Shown here piece by piece: positions 6,949 to 16,986 of a stretch of DNA of 64,000 nucleotides. Origin of the DNA: an uncultured Bacteroidales bacterium. Lineage in GTDB: Bacteria > Bacteroidota > Bacteroidia > Bacteroidales > UBA932. The notes beneath the pieces were generated by a model, which did no database searches, was not told the DNA's origin, and saw only the letters and a list, made by a program, of their open reading frames with translations. A program made the position numbers and the translations under genes. How positions within the stretch are numbered: the first letter of the stretch is position 1; each line of letters begins with the position of its first letter. Location of the stretch: contig ONXC01000014.1 in NCBI GenBank assembly GCA_900321715.1, forward strand, positions 21,804-85,803, read 5' to 3'.

Positions 6949-9855
6949 ATGACTGAAACCCTTATGGCAAGAAGGATCCGCCGGATCCTGCTGGTTTGCA
7001 ACAACTACGACAACTTCTCCCTGGAGGAGGACGGCCGTCTGGATATGCGTGTCTCACGCGAGTACAGTGAGCTGAACCTCTCCGGACCACCTGTCTTCGA
7101 GCGCGTCTCAACCACCCGTGAGGCCCTTCAGAGGGCCGAATCCGGAGACCGCTGGGACCTTGTGATAACCATGTACAACGTGGGAGAGGTGGACGTATTT
7201 GACTTTGCCTCCCGCATGAAGGTGCTTTCCCCGGAAACCCCGGTGGTGCTCCTCACCTCCTTCTCAAGGGAAGTGTGGCGCCAGCTGGAAAGCCGTGACC
7301 GCTCCTGCATGGACTACATCTTCAACTGGAACGGCTCCACGGACCTCATCATTGCCATAATCAAACTTCTTGAGGACAGCATGAACGCCCCCGTGGATAT
7401 CCTGGAAGGGGGCGTCCAGGCCATTCTCCTGGTGGAAGACTCGGTACGCTACTATTCAACCTACCTTCCGCTCCTTTACAAGCTAGTCCTTCAGCAGAAT
7501 GCCGATGCTATCCTGGATGCTGTGAACGAAGACCAGCAGATCTTCCGTAAGAGGGCAAGGCCAAAGATCCTGATGGCCACAAACTACGACGACGCAGTGG
7601 CTCTGTACGGGAAATACAAGGAGAACCTCCTTGGAGTCATCTCCGACATAGGTTTCGTGCTTCACAGGTATGACAAGCCGGCCGATGAAAAACTGGATGC
7701 CGGCGTAGACCTCTGCCGCCTCATCCGCAAGGAAATCCCCAAGATGCCCATCCTCATGCAGAGCTCCCAGGAGAGCATGCGCACGGTTGCCGAAAGCATA
7801 GGCGCAGGCTTCCTCATGAAGCGCTCCAAGACCCTCACCCATGACCTTGGAGAGTATATAGGCCGTGAATTCGGATTTGGAGACTTTGTGGTCACAAATG
7901 CCCGCGGAAGGGAATCGGCCCGTGCACGGAACCTCCAGGGCGCGGAAGAGATAATAGCCACCATCCCTGAGCCCCAGCTTGAGAAACTCCGCAGCAAGAA
8001 CTACGTCTCCCGATGGCTCCTTGCAAGGGGTATCTTCAAGGAGGGAAACGCCCTGAAGAACACTACTTTTGAGACAACGGAGAAATTCCGCGAGGCCGCC
8101 GTGAAGAGCATCCACTCCTACAGGATTTCCCAGAACCTTGGCGTTGTGGCGCGCTTTGACCCCGCAACCTACAACGACACAGTGTGGTTCTCCCGCTTTG
8201 GAGAGGGCTCCATGGGCGGTAAGGCCCGCGGCCTGGCATTCCTGAACCAGATTCTAGACAAGCACAAACTCTACCACAAGTGGGAAGACGTCCATGTGAT
8301 GGTGCCCCGCACCCTTGTGATAGCAACGGAATACTTTGACCGCTTCATCCTTGAGAACGGTCTCCAGTATGTGATAAACAGCGATATCCAGGACTCTGAG
8401 ATACTGTCGGAATTCGTTTCCTCCAACCTTCCCATGGAACTTACGGAGGCCCTCCGCAGTTTCATCAGGGTGGTCCGCACTCCCCTTGCGGTACGCTCTT
8501 CCTCCAAACTGGAAGATTCCTACTATCAGCCGTTTGCGGGTGTCTACTCCACCTACATGATTCCGGCCGTGGAGAACGAGGACCAGCAGCTGCGCCTTCT
8601 TTCAAAGGCCATAAAGAGCGTGTACGCATCCGTGTACTTTGCCCCTTCAAGGGGTTATATCACAGCCACCGGAAACGTGATTTCAGAGGAGAAGATGGCA
8701 ATCATCATCCAGGAAATCTGCGGTTCAGAGCAGGACGGCTGCTTCTTCCCCACCCTTTCAGGAGTGGCCAGGAGCGTGAATTTCTATCCTATCGGCCATG
8801 AAAGGGCAGAGGAAGGAATTGCCAAGATTGCCTATGGCCTGGGGAAGGCCGTGGTGGACGGAGAGCAGGTTCTGCGCTTCTCCCCGGAATACCCCAAACA
8901 CGTCCTCCAGACTTCCACCCCTGACCTTGCAATGCGTGACACCCAGCAGGTGATGTACGCACTGGATCTCCAGCCGGAGCGCTTCAAGACTTCCCTTGAC
9001 GACGCAGTTAACCTTTCCCGCATCCCCATCACGGAGTGCGGCAGGTTCCCCTCCTTCTCAAAGGTTGTCTCCACATATGACTTTGAGAACCAGCGCATGG
9101 TGGACTCCCCCATCCCGGAGGGTCCCAAGGTGGTGAGCTTTGCCCACATCCTCCGCTACAACACCTTCCCGCTGGCCCCGATAGTGAAGGAACTGCTGGA
9201 GGTGTGCACCGCTGAGATGAAGTCCAGCGTGGAGATAGAATTTGCCGCAGAGCCTTCCACGGGCATTTTCAACGCCCTCCAGATACGTCCAATCTCCTCC
9301 GACAGCCTGAAGGCCGACGTAGACTGGCGCAGCATTGACACCGAAGGAGCCTTTGTGAACTCCTCCAGCGCCCTTGGAACCGGCTGGGTAGAAGGCATCC
9401 AGGATATCATCTACCTCAAGGCCGATGTTTTTGACAAGATGAAGACCCGCGAGATGGCGGCAGAGCTCCGCGATCTCAACGCCCGCATGAGGGCCGAAGG
9501 CCGTCAGTACATCCTCATAGGATATGGAAGGTGGGGCTCCAGCATCCCCACACTGGGCGTACCGGTTGTGTGGAGCGACATCTCGGAGACAAAGGTCCTG
9601 GTGGAGTGCTCCCTGCCGGATTTCCGCGTAGATCCAAGCCAGGGCACTCACTTCTTCCAGAATCTCACCTCCTTCAATGCCGGCTACGTGAACGTAGACC
9701 CTTACACAAGGCAGGGAGACTCCCTGGACCTGAGTGTCCTTGACGCCCTTCCCGCCCAGGAAGAGACCCCCTGGATGAGGCTTGTACACCTTGAAAAGCC
9801 AATATCGGCCTGTGTTGACGGCCGCAGCGGCAGGGCATTTTTGAAACTGGATTAA
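6949..9855 (+). CDS. PEP-synthase-like protein: two receiver-type domains plus PPDK ATP-binding domain, no phospho-His or PEP domain
   Basis: The 968-residue protein starts with a degenerate receiver-like fold (~8-135; NNYDN and LVITMYNV replace the acidic residues). A second receiver (~158-310) keeps its features: ILLVEDS, acceptor Asp233 in GVISDIG, a Ser-rich SSQ strand end and Lys291. Residues ~410-790 match the ATP-binding N-domain of pyruvate phosphate dikinase/PEP synthase (FGEGSMGGKARGL, LAVRSSSKLEDSYYQPFAGVY). The last ~160 residues carry GYGRWGSS and PSQGTHFFQNLTSFNAGY, conserved in Bacteroidota homologues as I recall them. The swivelling histidine domain and the C-terminal PEP/pyruvate barrel are both missing, so the usual name PEP synthase is probably wrong. 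It may be a receiver-controlled phosphotransferase with an unknown target. Confidence 0.85.
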   Translation: MTETLMARRIRRILLVCNNYDNFSLEEDGRLDMRVSREYSELNLSGPPVFERVSTTREALQRAESGDRWDLVITMYNVGEVDVFDFASRMKVLSPETPVVLLTSFSREVWRQLESRDRSCMDYIFNWNGSTDLIIAIIKLLEDSMNAPVDILEGGVQAILLVEDSVRYYSTYLPLLYKLVLQQNADAILDAVNEDQQIFRKRARPKILMATNYDDAVALYGKYKENLLGVISDIGFVLHRYDKPADEKLDAGVDLCRLIRKEIPKMPILMQSSQESMRTVAESIGAGFLMKRSKTLTHDLGEYIGREFGFGDFVVTNARGRESARARNLQGAEEIIATIPEPQLEKLRSKNYVSRWLLARGIFKEGNALKNTTFETTEKFREAAVKSIHSYRISQNLGVVARFDPATYNDTVWFSRFGEGSMGGKARGLAFLNQILDKHKLYHKWEDVHVMVPRTLVIATEYFDRFILENGLQYVINSDIQDSEILSEFVSSNLPMELTEALRSFIRVVRTPLAVRSSSKLEDSYYQPFAGVYSTYMIPAVENEDQQLRLLSKAIKSVYASVYFAPSRGYITATGNVISEEKMAIIIQEICGSEQDGCFFPTLSGVARSVNFYPIGHERAEEGIAKIAYGLGKAVVDGEQVLRFSPEYPKHVLQTSTPDLAMRDTQQVMYALDLQPERFKTSLDDAVNLSRIPITECGRFPSFSKVVSTYDFENQRMVDSPIPEGPKVVSFAHILRYNTFPLAPIVKELLEVCTAEMKSSVEIEFAAEPSTGIFNALQIRPISSDSLKADVDWRSIDTEGAFVNSSSALGTGWVEGIQDIIYLKADVFDKMKTREMAAELRDLNARMRAEGRQYILIGYGRWGSSIPTLGVPVVWSDISETKVLVECSLPDFRVDPSQGTHFFQNLTSFNAGYVNVDPYTRQGDSLDLSVLDALPAQEETPWMRLVHLEKPISACVDGRSGRAFLKLD

Positions 9856-9858
9856 AAG

Positions 9859-11385
9859 ATGAAAGAGTTTGAGATAGCCATAAAGATTGGACGCCCCATC
9901 CCGGAGGAAGACCTCAGGGCTGCGGCGGCCAAGGCTCTTGGCGTAAAGCCGGATAAGGTTGCACGGACCGTCATTGTGAAAAGAAGCATAGACGCCCGCC
10001 AGGACCCCCTTTACCGCTATAGGGTGCAGGCTTTCAGGGAGGGAGAGGAATATGTTCCGTACAAGGTTGCGCCATATCATGACGTGCATAACGCCACTCC
10101 CGTGATAGTTATTGGCGCCGGCCCCGCCGGAATGTTCGCTGCCCTGAAACTCCTCCAGAGAGGTCTCAAGCCCATAATCCTGGAACGCGGCAAGGACGTA
10201 GAGAGAAGGAAGGCCGATATGGCCAGACTCTCCACAAAAGGCATCCTGAACCCGGATTCCAACTACTGCTACGGGGAAGGCGGAGCCGGGGCATTCAGTG
10301 ACGGAAAACTCTACACCCGCTCATCAAAGCGCGGAGATATCAGGGAGGTTCTTTACCAACTTGTGGCATTTGGAGCATCTGAGGACATCCTCATAGACGC
10401 CCACCCGCATATCGGCACAGACCGTCTCCCGGAAATAGTCAAAAACATCCGCAGGTGCATTGAGGAGCACGGAGGTGAATACCACTTTGACAGCCGTGTC
10501 ACGGACATAGAGCCAGGTTTCACTGTGAAATGCGGAGAAAAGGAGTACAAGGCCTCCAAGGTTATCCTAGCAACCGGGCATTCTGCAAGGGATATCTATG
10601 AGATATTTGAGGCAAAGGGATGGGCGCTTGAAGCCAAAGGCTTTGCCCTGGGCGTACGCGTAGAGCATCCCCAGTGGATGATTAACCAGATCCGCTACCA
10701 CGGGAAATACCAGCCGGAGATGCCCACGGCAGAGTATTCATTTGTGCAGCAGGTGGAGGAACGCGGCGTGTTCTCCTTCTGCATGTGCCCGGGAGGCATC
10801 CTGGTGCCGTCCTCCACGGAGGAAGGCACGGTGGTCCTCAACGGGATGTCCAACGCCGCGCGTAACTCAAAATGGGCAAATGCCGGGGTTGTGGTTCAGA
10901 TTGAACCAGGAGACCAGCCTTCAGGATACACCGGACCGTTTGCCCTTATGGATTATCAGAGAGATATAGAAAGGGCTATGTATAACTGGTGCCGTGAGCA
11001 CGGTGCAAAGCACCCCTTCACAGCCCCCGCCCAAAGGATGAAAGACTTCTGCCGCGGCATAGTGTCAAAGGACCTCCCCAAGACATCCTATCACCCCGGC
11101 ACCCTCAGCGCACCCCTTCACGAGCTTCTTCCGGAGCACGTCTCAATGAGGCTCAGAAGGGCCCTGCCGCAGGTAGACCACCAGATGAAGGGCTACTACA
11201 CCAACGACGCCCTTCTCCTTGGAACGGAATCCCGCACATCCTCCCCCGTGAGGCTGCCAAGGGATCCCGAAACCCTTGAGCACGTGGACGTACCTGGCCT
11301 CTACCCCTGCGGGGAAGGCGCTGGATACGCCGGTGGCATTGTTTCATCGGCCCTTGACGGAATTAACTGCGCTGAAAAGATTTAG
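9859..11385 (+). CDS. NAD(P)/FAD-dependent oxidoreductase (COG2509-type)
   Basis: This 508-residue flavoprotein has an N-terminal ~80-residue alpha/beta extension, then a dinucleotide-binding motif GAGPAGMFAALKLL followed by the acidic strand end LERG. Further family segments are the conserved YGEGGAGAFSDGKL and a C-terminal GAGYAGGIVSSALDG that closes the FAD site. The family is widespread in anaerobes and usually annotated only as an FAD-dependent dehydrogenase; the substrate is unknown. It lies three bases after the previous gene and six before tsaD, indicating co-transcription. Confidence 0.88.
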   Translation: MKEFEIAIKIGRPIPEEDLRAAAAKALGVKPDKVARTVIVKRSIDARQDPLYRYRVQAFREGEEYVPYKVAPYHDVHNATPVIVIGAGPAGMFAALKLLQRGLKPIILERGKDVERRKADMARLSTKGILNPDSNYCYGEGGAGAFSDGKLYTRSSKRGDIREVLYQLVAFGASEDILIDAHPHIGTDRLPEIVKNIRRCIEEHGGEYHFDSRVTDIEPGFTVKCGEKEYKASKVILATGHSARDIYEIFEAKGWALEAKGFALGVRVEHPQWMINQIRYHGKYQPEMPTAEYSFVQQVEERGVFSFCMCPGGILVPSSTEEGTVVLNGMSNAARNSKWANAGVVVQIEPGDQPSGYTGPFALMDYQRDIERAMYNWCREHGAKHPFTAPAQRMKDFCRGIVSKDLPKTSYHPGTLSAPLHELLPEHVSMRLRRALPQVDHQMKGYYTNDALLLGTESRTSSPVRLPRDPETLEHVDVPGLYPCGEGAGYAGGIVSSALDGINCAEKI

Positions 11386-11391
11386 AAAGAA

Positions 11392-12414
11392 ATGGCAGAC
11401 ATCATACTTGGAATAGAATCGTCCTGTGACGACACATCGGCGGCAGTCCTCAGAGACGGGGTCCTGCTCTCAAACGTCATTGCGTCGCAGCAGGTTCACA
11501 AGGACTTCGGAGGAGTTGTACCGGAGCTTGCCTCCCGCGCCCATGAGCAGAACATAGTGCCCGTGGTGAGCGAAGCCCTCCGCAAGGCCGGAATATCGGC
11601 AAAGGACCTTACGGCAATTGCCTTCACAAGGGGCCCGGGCCTTCTTGGCTCCCTCCTTGTGGGCACTTCATTCGCCAAGGCCCTGAGCCTCTCCCTGGAC
11701 ATTCCCATGATTATGGTAAACCACCTCCAGGGGCATATCCTGGCCAATTTCGTGCGCCAGGAAGGCGTCCCGGTAAGGGAGCCGGCATTCCCCTACCTCT
11801 GCCTTCTTGTATCAGGCGGCAACTCCCAGATAGTGAAGGTGACAAGTCCCACGGAGTATGAGATCCTTGGCCAGACCATAGATGACGCCGTAGGTGAAGC
11901 CTTTGACAAATGCTCCAAGATGCTGGGCCTTGGTTACCCCGGCGGCCCGGTCATAGACCGCCTTGCAAAGCAGGGTGATCCAAACCGTTTCAAGTTTGCA
12001 ATGCCCAATATCCCCGGCCTGGACTACAGTTTCAGCGGCGTCAAGACTTCCCTCCTCTATTTTGTGAGGGACCAGCTTGCCCTGGACCCGGATTTCATGG
12101 AGAAGAACAAGGAGGACATCTGCGCCAGTTTCCAGAAAACCCTCATAGACATCCTCATGAAAAAGCTCATCCGCGCCTCCAAGGAAACCCGCATCAGGGA
12201 AATCACAATAGGCGGCGGCGTTAGCGCCAACAGCGGCCTCAGGGAGCGCATCACCCTGGAAGGAGAAAAGCGCCACTGGAATGTCTATCTGCCGGAATTC
12301 AAATTCACCACGGACAACGCCGCCATGATAGCCGTGTCCGGATGGTTCCAGTACAAGGCCGGCGTGCGTACGCCCCTTGATGTAGCACCCGTTTCCAGGA
12401 TGGCCGATTTTTAG
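11392..12414 (+). CDS. tsaD: tRNA N6-adenosine threonylcarbamoyltransferase TsaD
   Basis: TsaD transfers the threonylcarbamoyl group to A37 of ANN-decoding tRNAs, giving t6A. The 340-residue protein begins with GIESSCDDTSAAVL. It has the metal-binding HLQGH (His111 and His115), the SGGNSQ phosphate-binding loop, GGGVSANSGLRE, and the metal-ligand Asp in TDNAAMIA. The length is standard. It lies six bases after the oxidoreductase and six before tamB. Downstream in the same run, MtaB methylthiolates the t6A this enzyme makes. Confidence 0.97.
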   Translation: MADIILGIESSCDDTSAAVLRDGVLLSNVIASQQVHKDFGGVVPELASRAHEQNIVPVVSEALRKAGISAKDLTAIAFTRGPGLLGSLLVGTSFAKALSLSLDIPMIMVNHLQGHILANFVRQEGVPVREPAFPYLCLLVSGGNSQIVKVTSPTEYEILGQTIDDAVGEAFDKCSKMLGLGYPGGPVIDRLAKQGDPNRFKFAMPNIPGLDYSFSGVKTSLLYFVRDQLALDPDFMEKNKEDICASFQKTLIDILMKKLIRASKETRIREITIGGGVSANSGLRERITLEGEKRHWNVYLPEFKFTTDNAAMIAVSGWFQYKAGVRTPLDVAPVSRMADF

Positions 12415-12420
12415 AGAAAG

Positions 12421-15400
12421 ATGGCAAAAGGTCTCCGCATACCGCTGAAAGTCCTTGCCGGGATTCTTCTTGTACTCCTGGCGGCACTTGCGGCCATGCA
12501 GTCCCCCAGGGTCCAGTCCTGGGTGGGCGGCAAGGTTGTGGAGAAACTCCGTGACAGCATGGATGCCGATATCTCCTTCAAGATGGTATCCTTCCGCCCC
12601 TTCGAGGCCATCACCCTTGACGATGTAACCGTCATAGACCGTAAACCGGCTGTTCCCGGTGCCGATACAATTGCCACAGTAGGATCCCTTGGAGCCAAGT
12701 TCTCCCTTCTGGGCCTTATAAGCGGCTCCGGGGCATACCTCAGCCACGCCCGCCTGGACAACGCCAGCTTCTTCCTGGTCATGGAGCCGGATTCCCTTGG
12801 AGAAGCCACAACCAACCTCCAGCGGGTATTCCGTATGCCGTCCTCCAAGAATGACACACCCCCCACCTGGGGCAATCTCCTCACCGCCCGTGACCTTGTA
12901 ATCAGTAATTTCAGGTTCCGGATGAAGAGCCTCACCATGGCAGACTACACCCCCGGGAAGATGGATTTCTCCAACCTGGATGTCCTTGTGCACCACCTCC
13001 ACGCCAGGAACTTAAGGGTGGCCGACAGCCATGTCACAGGTGCAGTGGACAGCCTCTCCGCAGTTGAGAAGAGCGGCTTTGAGATACTTGGGGCATCGGC
13101 CCGTAAAGTGAAGGTGGGAATGGGCCGCGTCAGGGTTGATGACATTGACCTCATGGAGAAGGACTCTGAAATTCATCTTAAAACCCTTGAACTAGACGGT
13201 CCACTTGACGATTACTCAGATTTTGTGGAGCGCATACGCATCAGCGGAAACATAAAGCCCGGGACCCTTGTCTCAATGAAGACGGTATCTTTCTTCGGCC
13301 CGCTGGAAGAGAGCATGAACTTCCGCGGCCGCGTCCAGGGCAAGGTAAGCGGATATGTGAACGACCTATCAGTAAAAGACATCATCGCAAATGATGAAGA
13401 CCACCGCTTCTCCGTGAAGGCATCCGGGCGCATAATGAACTGCACGGATATCCAGAACTCATCCCTGGATTTCAAGGTAAAGGAGGCAAAATTCACCCTG
13501 AAGGGCCTGGAAGGCTTCCTCAGGACCTGGGCCAGTGACTTAGACCTTGGCCTTGACGGCTTTGTACCCGGAGAACTCTTCACCTTTGAAGGCAGTGCCA
13601 AGGGCCCTCTCAACAGGCTCGGCGTGAACGGAGGCCTCTCTTCCCGCCTTGGCACCGCCAGGGCCGATATTACAGTGCGGAATACCGTTGACCCCAAGCG
13701 TCCAATCAAAATTGACGGCGGCCTCCGCACCCGGGACCTCAACGTTGGAAAGATTGCGGGAATAGATGCAATCGGCCCTGTTACCCTTGCTTCCGGACTG
13801 GAGGCTTCCCTCCCCAAGGGAGGCGGCATCAACGTGAGGATAGATTCCCTGAGGATTGACCGCCTGAACGCCCTGGGATACGACTACACCAACATTTCTG
13901 CGGCGGGAAACTACGCGGAAGACGCCTTTGACGGCCGAATAATCGCTGCCGATCCAAACCTGAACTTCCTGTTCCAGGGTAAGTTCAACCTCTCAAAGAA
14001 AACCAAGAACCAGGTGTACCGCTTCTACGCCTCCCTTGGCTACGCGGATCTCCATGCCCTCAAGATTGACAAGAGGCCACAGTCCAAGATAAGTTTCCAG
14101 GCCACGTCAAACTTCCTGAGGACCGAGAGTCACGACATCCTTGGAGACGTGAACATCTCCAACCTCACCCTTGTGAGCGCCACCGGCACCCATAACCTTG
14201 GCGCCCTCACTGTCAAGGCTCACGCCAACGAGAACGTCCACAGGATAAACCTCAGTTCCAGCTATCTGGAAGGCACATACCTTGGAGACAAGGCCCTGTT
14301 CGACTTCCTGAACCACCTTCAGAATATCACCCTTGACCGTGAGCTGAGCGCCCTGGATCCCACCCCCGCCCCGGAGTGGGACGGATCCACCTACAACCTT
14401 AACCTCAAAGTCAAGGGAGCCCATGACCTTCTTGACTTCCTTGCCCCTGGCACATACGTAGCAAATCCCACGGAATTTAAGCTGAGCATAGACCGTGAAG
14501 GCATACTGAAGGGAAGCCTGAAAAGCGACAGAATAGCCCTCAATGAGAAATTCATCAGAAATCTGGATCTTTCCATAAGCAATGAAAGCGAGGTCCTGAA
14601 GGCCGATCTTTCCAGCTCCTCCATCCAGCTTTCAAACGGCGTGAAACTACTTGGGAGCCGCATCGCCCTGTTTGCCAACGACAACCACGTGGGTCTTGGT
14701 TACAGCTTTGACAACTCAGAAGAAGACGCCAGCAAGGCAGAGCTTTACTTAAGCGCAGACTTTGACAGGGACGACAGAGACGGCCTCTCGGTGATAGCCC
14801 GCGCCCTGCCTTCAAACCTCTACTACAATGGCGCCGGCTGGGGCATTTCCTCCGGCGATATCTGCTACAAGGGCGGAGACATCAGCGTGGACAGGCTTCG
14901 CGCCATCCACGACGACGAGCTTCTTGAGGTAGACGGCGGTTATTCCCCCTCCAGGGCCGATACCCTGAAAGTGAGGATGGATAAGTTTGACGTAGGTATT
15001 GTCTCCAATTTTATCGGCAACCTCCTTCCCATCAAGGGATACGCCAGCGGCAACGCCGTGGTGATCTCTCCCGCCAGTCCGTTCCCCGGCATCGAGGCAG
15101 GCATTGTGTGCGATTCCACCATGGTCTCCGGCCAGAGAATGGGCACACTGGCACTGAACAGTAACTGGGACGCTCCCGCCAAACGCTTCAACATTGGAGC
15201 CAGAAGCACCCTGGATGGCCGCTCTCCGCTGGATATAACAGGCTACTTTGTCCCGGAAAACCAGACAATATCGGCCCAGGCAAACCTGCAGAGATTCAAC
15301 ATTGCCGTGGCTTCCCCCATCCTCTCAACCGTATTCTCAACGTTTGACGGATTTGTGGACGGAGCCCTCACGGTTAACGGTCCCATCTCAAAGATAGACC

Positions 15401-16986
15401 TTTCAAGCCGTGACCTAAAGCTCTATGACGGCCATGTAGCACTGGATTTCACCCGCGCCCTATATGACGTGGAGGGTGAGCTTGAGGTTACTCATGATGT
15501 TATAGGCCTTAAGGAACTCCGGCTCCGTGACAATGCCGGCGGCAAGGGCACTGTGACCGGTAACGTTATCCTGAACCGCCTTCAGGATATCGGCACTGAT
15601 CTCACCGTAAAACTTGACAGGATTAAGGCCCTGGACCTGAGGCGCGGGGAGAATTCCACGCTCTACGGCTCCCTGCCCGTTTCCGGCGGCCTTACGGTGA
15701 AAGGCCCTCTCAGCCGCATTGTGGTTAATATTGATGCCACCACAAGCGGCCCCGGAGACCTCCATCTCCCCATAGGCGGGGCCAGCGGAGAGATCCAGCG
15801 CAAGATGCTGGTGTTCACGGAACCGCCTGATGAGCTCCAGCAGGATCCCTATGAACTCATGATGGCGGCGTCCACAAAGCAGAAGCAGGAGGAGACAAAC
15901 CTTGTGATAAACCTCAACGCCAGGGCTACGCCAGATGCCACCGTATACATAGACCTTGGAGAGAATACCCTCCACGCAAGAGGAGCCGGCAATATCGGCC
16001 TCAATATGGAAACGGCCCAGCATACGTTCGGGCTCAGCGGAGACTACACCCTCCAGGAGGGCAGCTTCCGCTTCAGCGCCATGAATCTGGTAAGCCGTGA
16101 TTTCACCATCCAGGACGGCAGTTCCGTGCGCTTCAACGGCCCGGTCAATGACACGGACCTCAACGTCAAGGGACTCTACATCACAAAGGCCAGCCTTGAC
16201 AACCTCCTTACCGCAGAAAATGCTCAAGGAGGCTCCGGAGGCGGCGGCCGCCGTACCGTTAACTGCGGAATTGACATCACCGGCAAGCTCAGTAACCCCG
16301 AGGTCCAGTTCTCCATAGACGTTCCGGACCTTAACCCCAGCACCAGGATGGCCCTTGACAATGCACTCAGCACTGAAGACAAGATCCAGAAGCAGTTCCT
16401 CTACCTCCTCATAGCCGGCAGTTTCCTCCCGGACGAAGACAGCGGTATCACAAGTACCGGATCCGACATGCTGTTCTCCAATGTCTCCAGTATCATGAGC
16501 GGCCAGATAAACAACATATTCGACAAGCTGAACATCCCTCTGGACCTTGGTCTCAACTACAAGGCCCATGAGGGCAGGAACATGTTTGACGTTGCCGTGA
16601 GTACGCAGCTGTTCAACAACCGCGTCATCGTGAACGGCGCCGTGGGCAACAAGCAGATGATAGGCAGTTCCACAAGTGAGATTACCGGAGACATAGACGT
16701 TGAAATCAAGCTGAGCAAGAACGGAAACCTCCGTACCACCATATTCTCCCATTCCGCCGACCAATTCTCTTCCTATCTTGACAACAGCCAGAGAAACGGC
16801 GCAGGTATAACCTACCAGATGGAGTTCAATTCCTTCACCCAGCTGTTCCATGAACTATTCATGACAAGGCAGCAGCGTGAAGAGCAGGCTGCAAGGCGCC
16901 TCTCCGGAACCGGAGTGCCTCAGTCCCTGATTCAGATAGACTCCACGGGTAAACCCAAAGTAATTGAAGATGGCTTTGACAGGTAA
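12421..16986 (+). CDS. tamB: TamB-family translocation/assembly protein (DUF490)
   Basis: The 1521-residue protein has one N-terminal membrane segment (~residues 6-27) and a very long repetitive beta-rich region. The C-terminus carries a TamB/DUF490 domain, including the LIAGSFLP segment and the closing amphipathic strands around GLNYKAHEGRNMFDVAVS. Proteins of this group span the periplasm as a beta-groove and are linked to outer-membrane protein insertion or phospholipid transport. No TamA homologue is adjacent. Its 3' end overlaps the following methyltransferase gene. Confidence 0.9.
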   Translation: MAKGLRIPLKVLAGILLVLLAALAAMQSPRVQSWVGGKVVEKLRDSMDADISFKMVSFRPFEAITLDDVTVIDRKPAVPGADTIATVGSLGAKFSLLGLISGSGAYLSHARLDNASFFLVMEPDSLGEATTNLQRVFRMPSSKNDTPPTWGNLLTARDLVISNFRFRMKSLTMADYTPGKMDFSNLDVLVHHLHARNLRVADSHVTGAVDSLSAVEKSGFEILGASARKVKVGMGRVRVDDIDLMEKDSEIHLKTLELDGPLDDYSDFVERIRISGNIKPGTLVSMKTVSFFGPLEESMNFRGRVQGKVSGYVNDLSVKDIIANDEDHRFSVKASGRIMNCTDIQNSSLDFKVKEAKFTLKGLEGFLRTWASDLDLGLDGFVPGELFTFEGSAKGPLNRLGVNGGLSSRLGTARADITVRNTVDPKRPIKIDGGLRTRDLNVGKIAGIDAIGPVTLASGLEASLPKGGGINVRIDSLRIDRLNALGYDYTNISAAGNYAEDAFDGRIIAADPNLNFLFQGKFNLSKKTKNQVYRFYASLGYADLHALKIDKRPQSKISFQATSNFLRTESHDILGDVNISNLTLVSATGTHNLGALTVKAHANENVHRINLSSSYLEGTYLGDKALFDFLNHLQNITLDRELSALDPTPAPEWDGSTYNLNLKVKGAHDLLDFLAPGTYVANPTEFKLSIDREGILKGSLKSDRIALNEKFIRNLDLSISNESEVLKADLSSSSIQLSNGVKLLGSRIALFANDNHVGLGYSFDNSEEDASKAELYLSADFDRDDRDGLSVIARALPSNLYYNGAGWGISSGDICYKGGDISVDRLRAIHDDELLEVDGGYSPSRADTLKVRMDKFDVGIVSNFIGNLLPIKGYASGNAVVISPASPFPGIEAGIVCDSTMVSGQRMGTLALNSNWDAPAKRFNIGARSTLDGRSPLDITGYFVPENQTISAQANLQRFNIAVASPILSTVFSTFDGFVDGALTVNGPISKIDLSSRDLKLYDGHVALDFTRALYDVEGELEVTHDVIGLKELRLRDNAGGKGTVTGNVILNRLQDIGTDLTVKLDRIKALDLRRGENSTLYGSLPVSGGLTVKGPLSRIVVNIDATTSGPGDLHLPIGGASGEIQRKMLVFTEPPDELQQDPYELMMAASTKQKQEETNLVINLNARATPDATVYIDLGENTLHARGAGNIGLNMETAQHTFGLSGDYTLQEGSFRFSAMNLVSRDFTIQDGSSVRFNGPVNDTDLNVKGLYITKASLDNLLTAENAQGGSGGGGRRTVNCGIDITGKLSNPEVQFSIDVPDLNPSTRMALDNALSTEDKIQKQFLYLLIAGSFLPDEDSGITSTGSDMLFSNVSSIMSGQINNIFDKLNIPLDLGLNYKAHEGRNMFDVAVSTQLFNNRVIVNGAVGNKQMIGSSTSEITGDIDVEIKLSKNGNLRTTIFSHSADQFSSYLDNSQRNGAGITYQMEFNSFTQLFHELFMTRQQREEQAARRLSGTGVPQSLIQIDSTGKPKVIEDGFDR

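Noticed and set aside
8470-8486. Possible third copy of the recG-flanking repeat (CTCCCCTTGCGGT)
   Set aside because: The match is 13 bases only, lies within the conserved Pro-Leu-Ala-Val-Arg coding motif of the PEP-synthase-like gene, and nothing around it aligns with the element.
6949-9855. Naming the 968-residue protein phosphoenolpyruvate synthase (ppsA)
   Set aside because: The histidine swivel and PEP-binding barrel needed for the reaction are absent.
15460-16851. Long open frame (463 codons) on the minus strand opposite tamB
   Set aside because: It is antisense to a well-supported gene, and its composition is that of a reversed coding frame. Similar antisense frames oppose pckA (23317-24330), gdhA (6007-6930), the PEP-synthase-like gene (9058-10089) and tsaD (11812-13002); all are treated as shadows.
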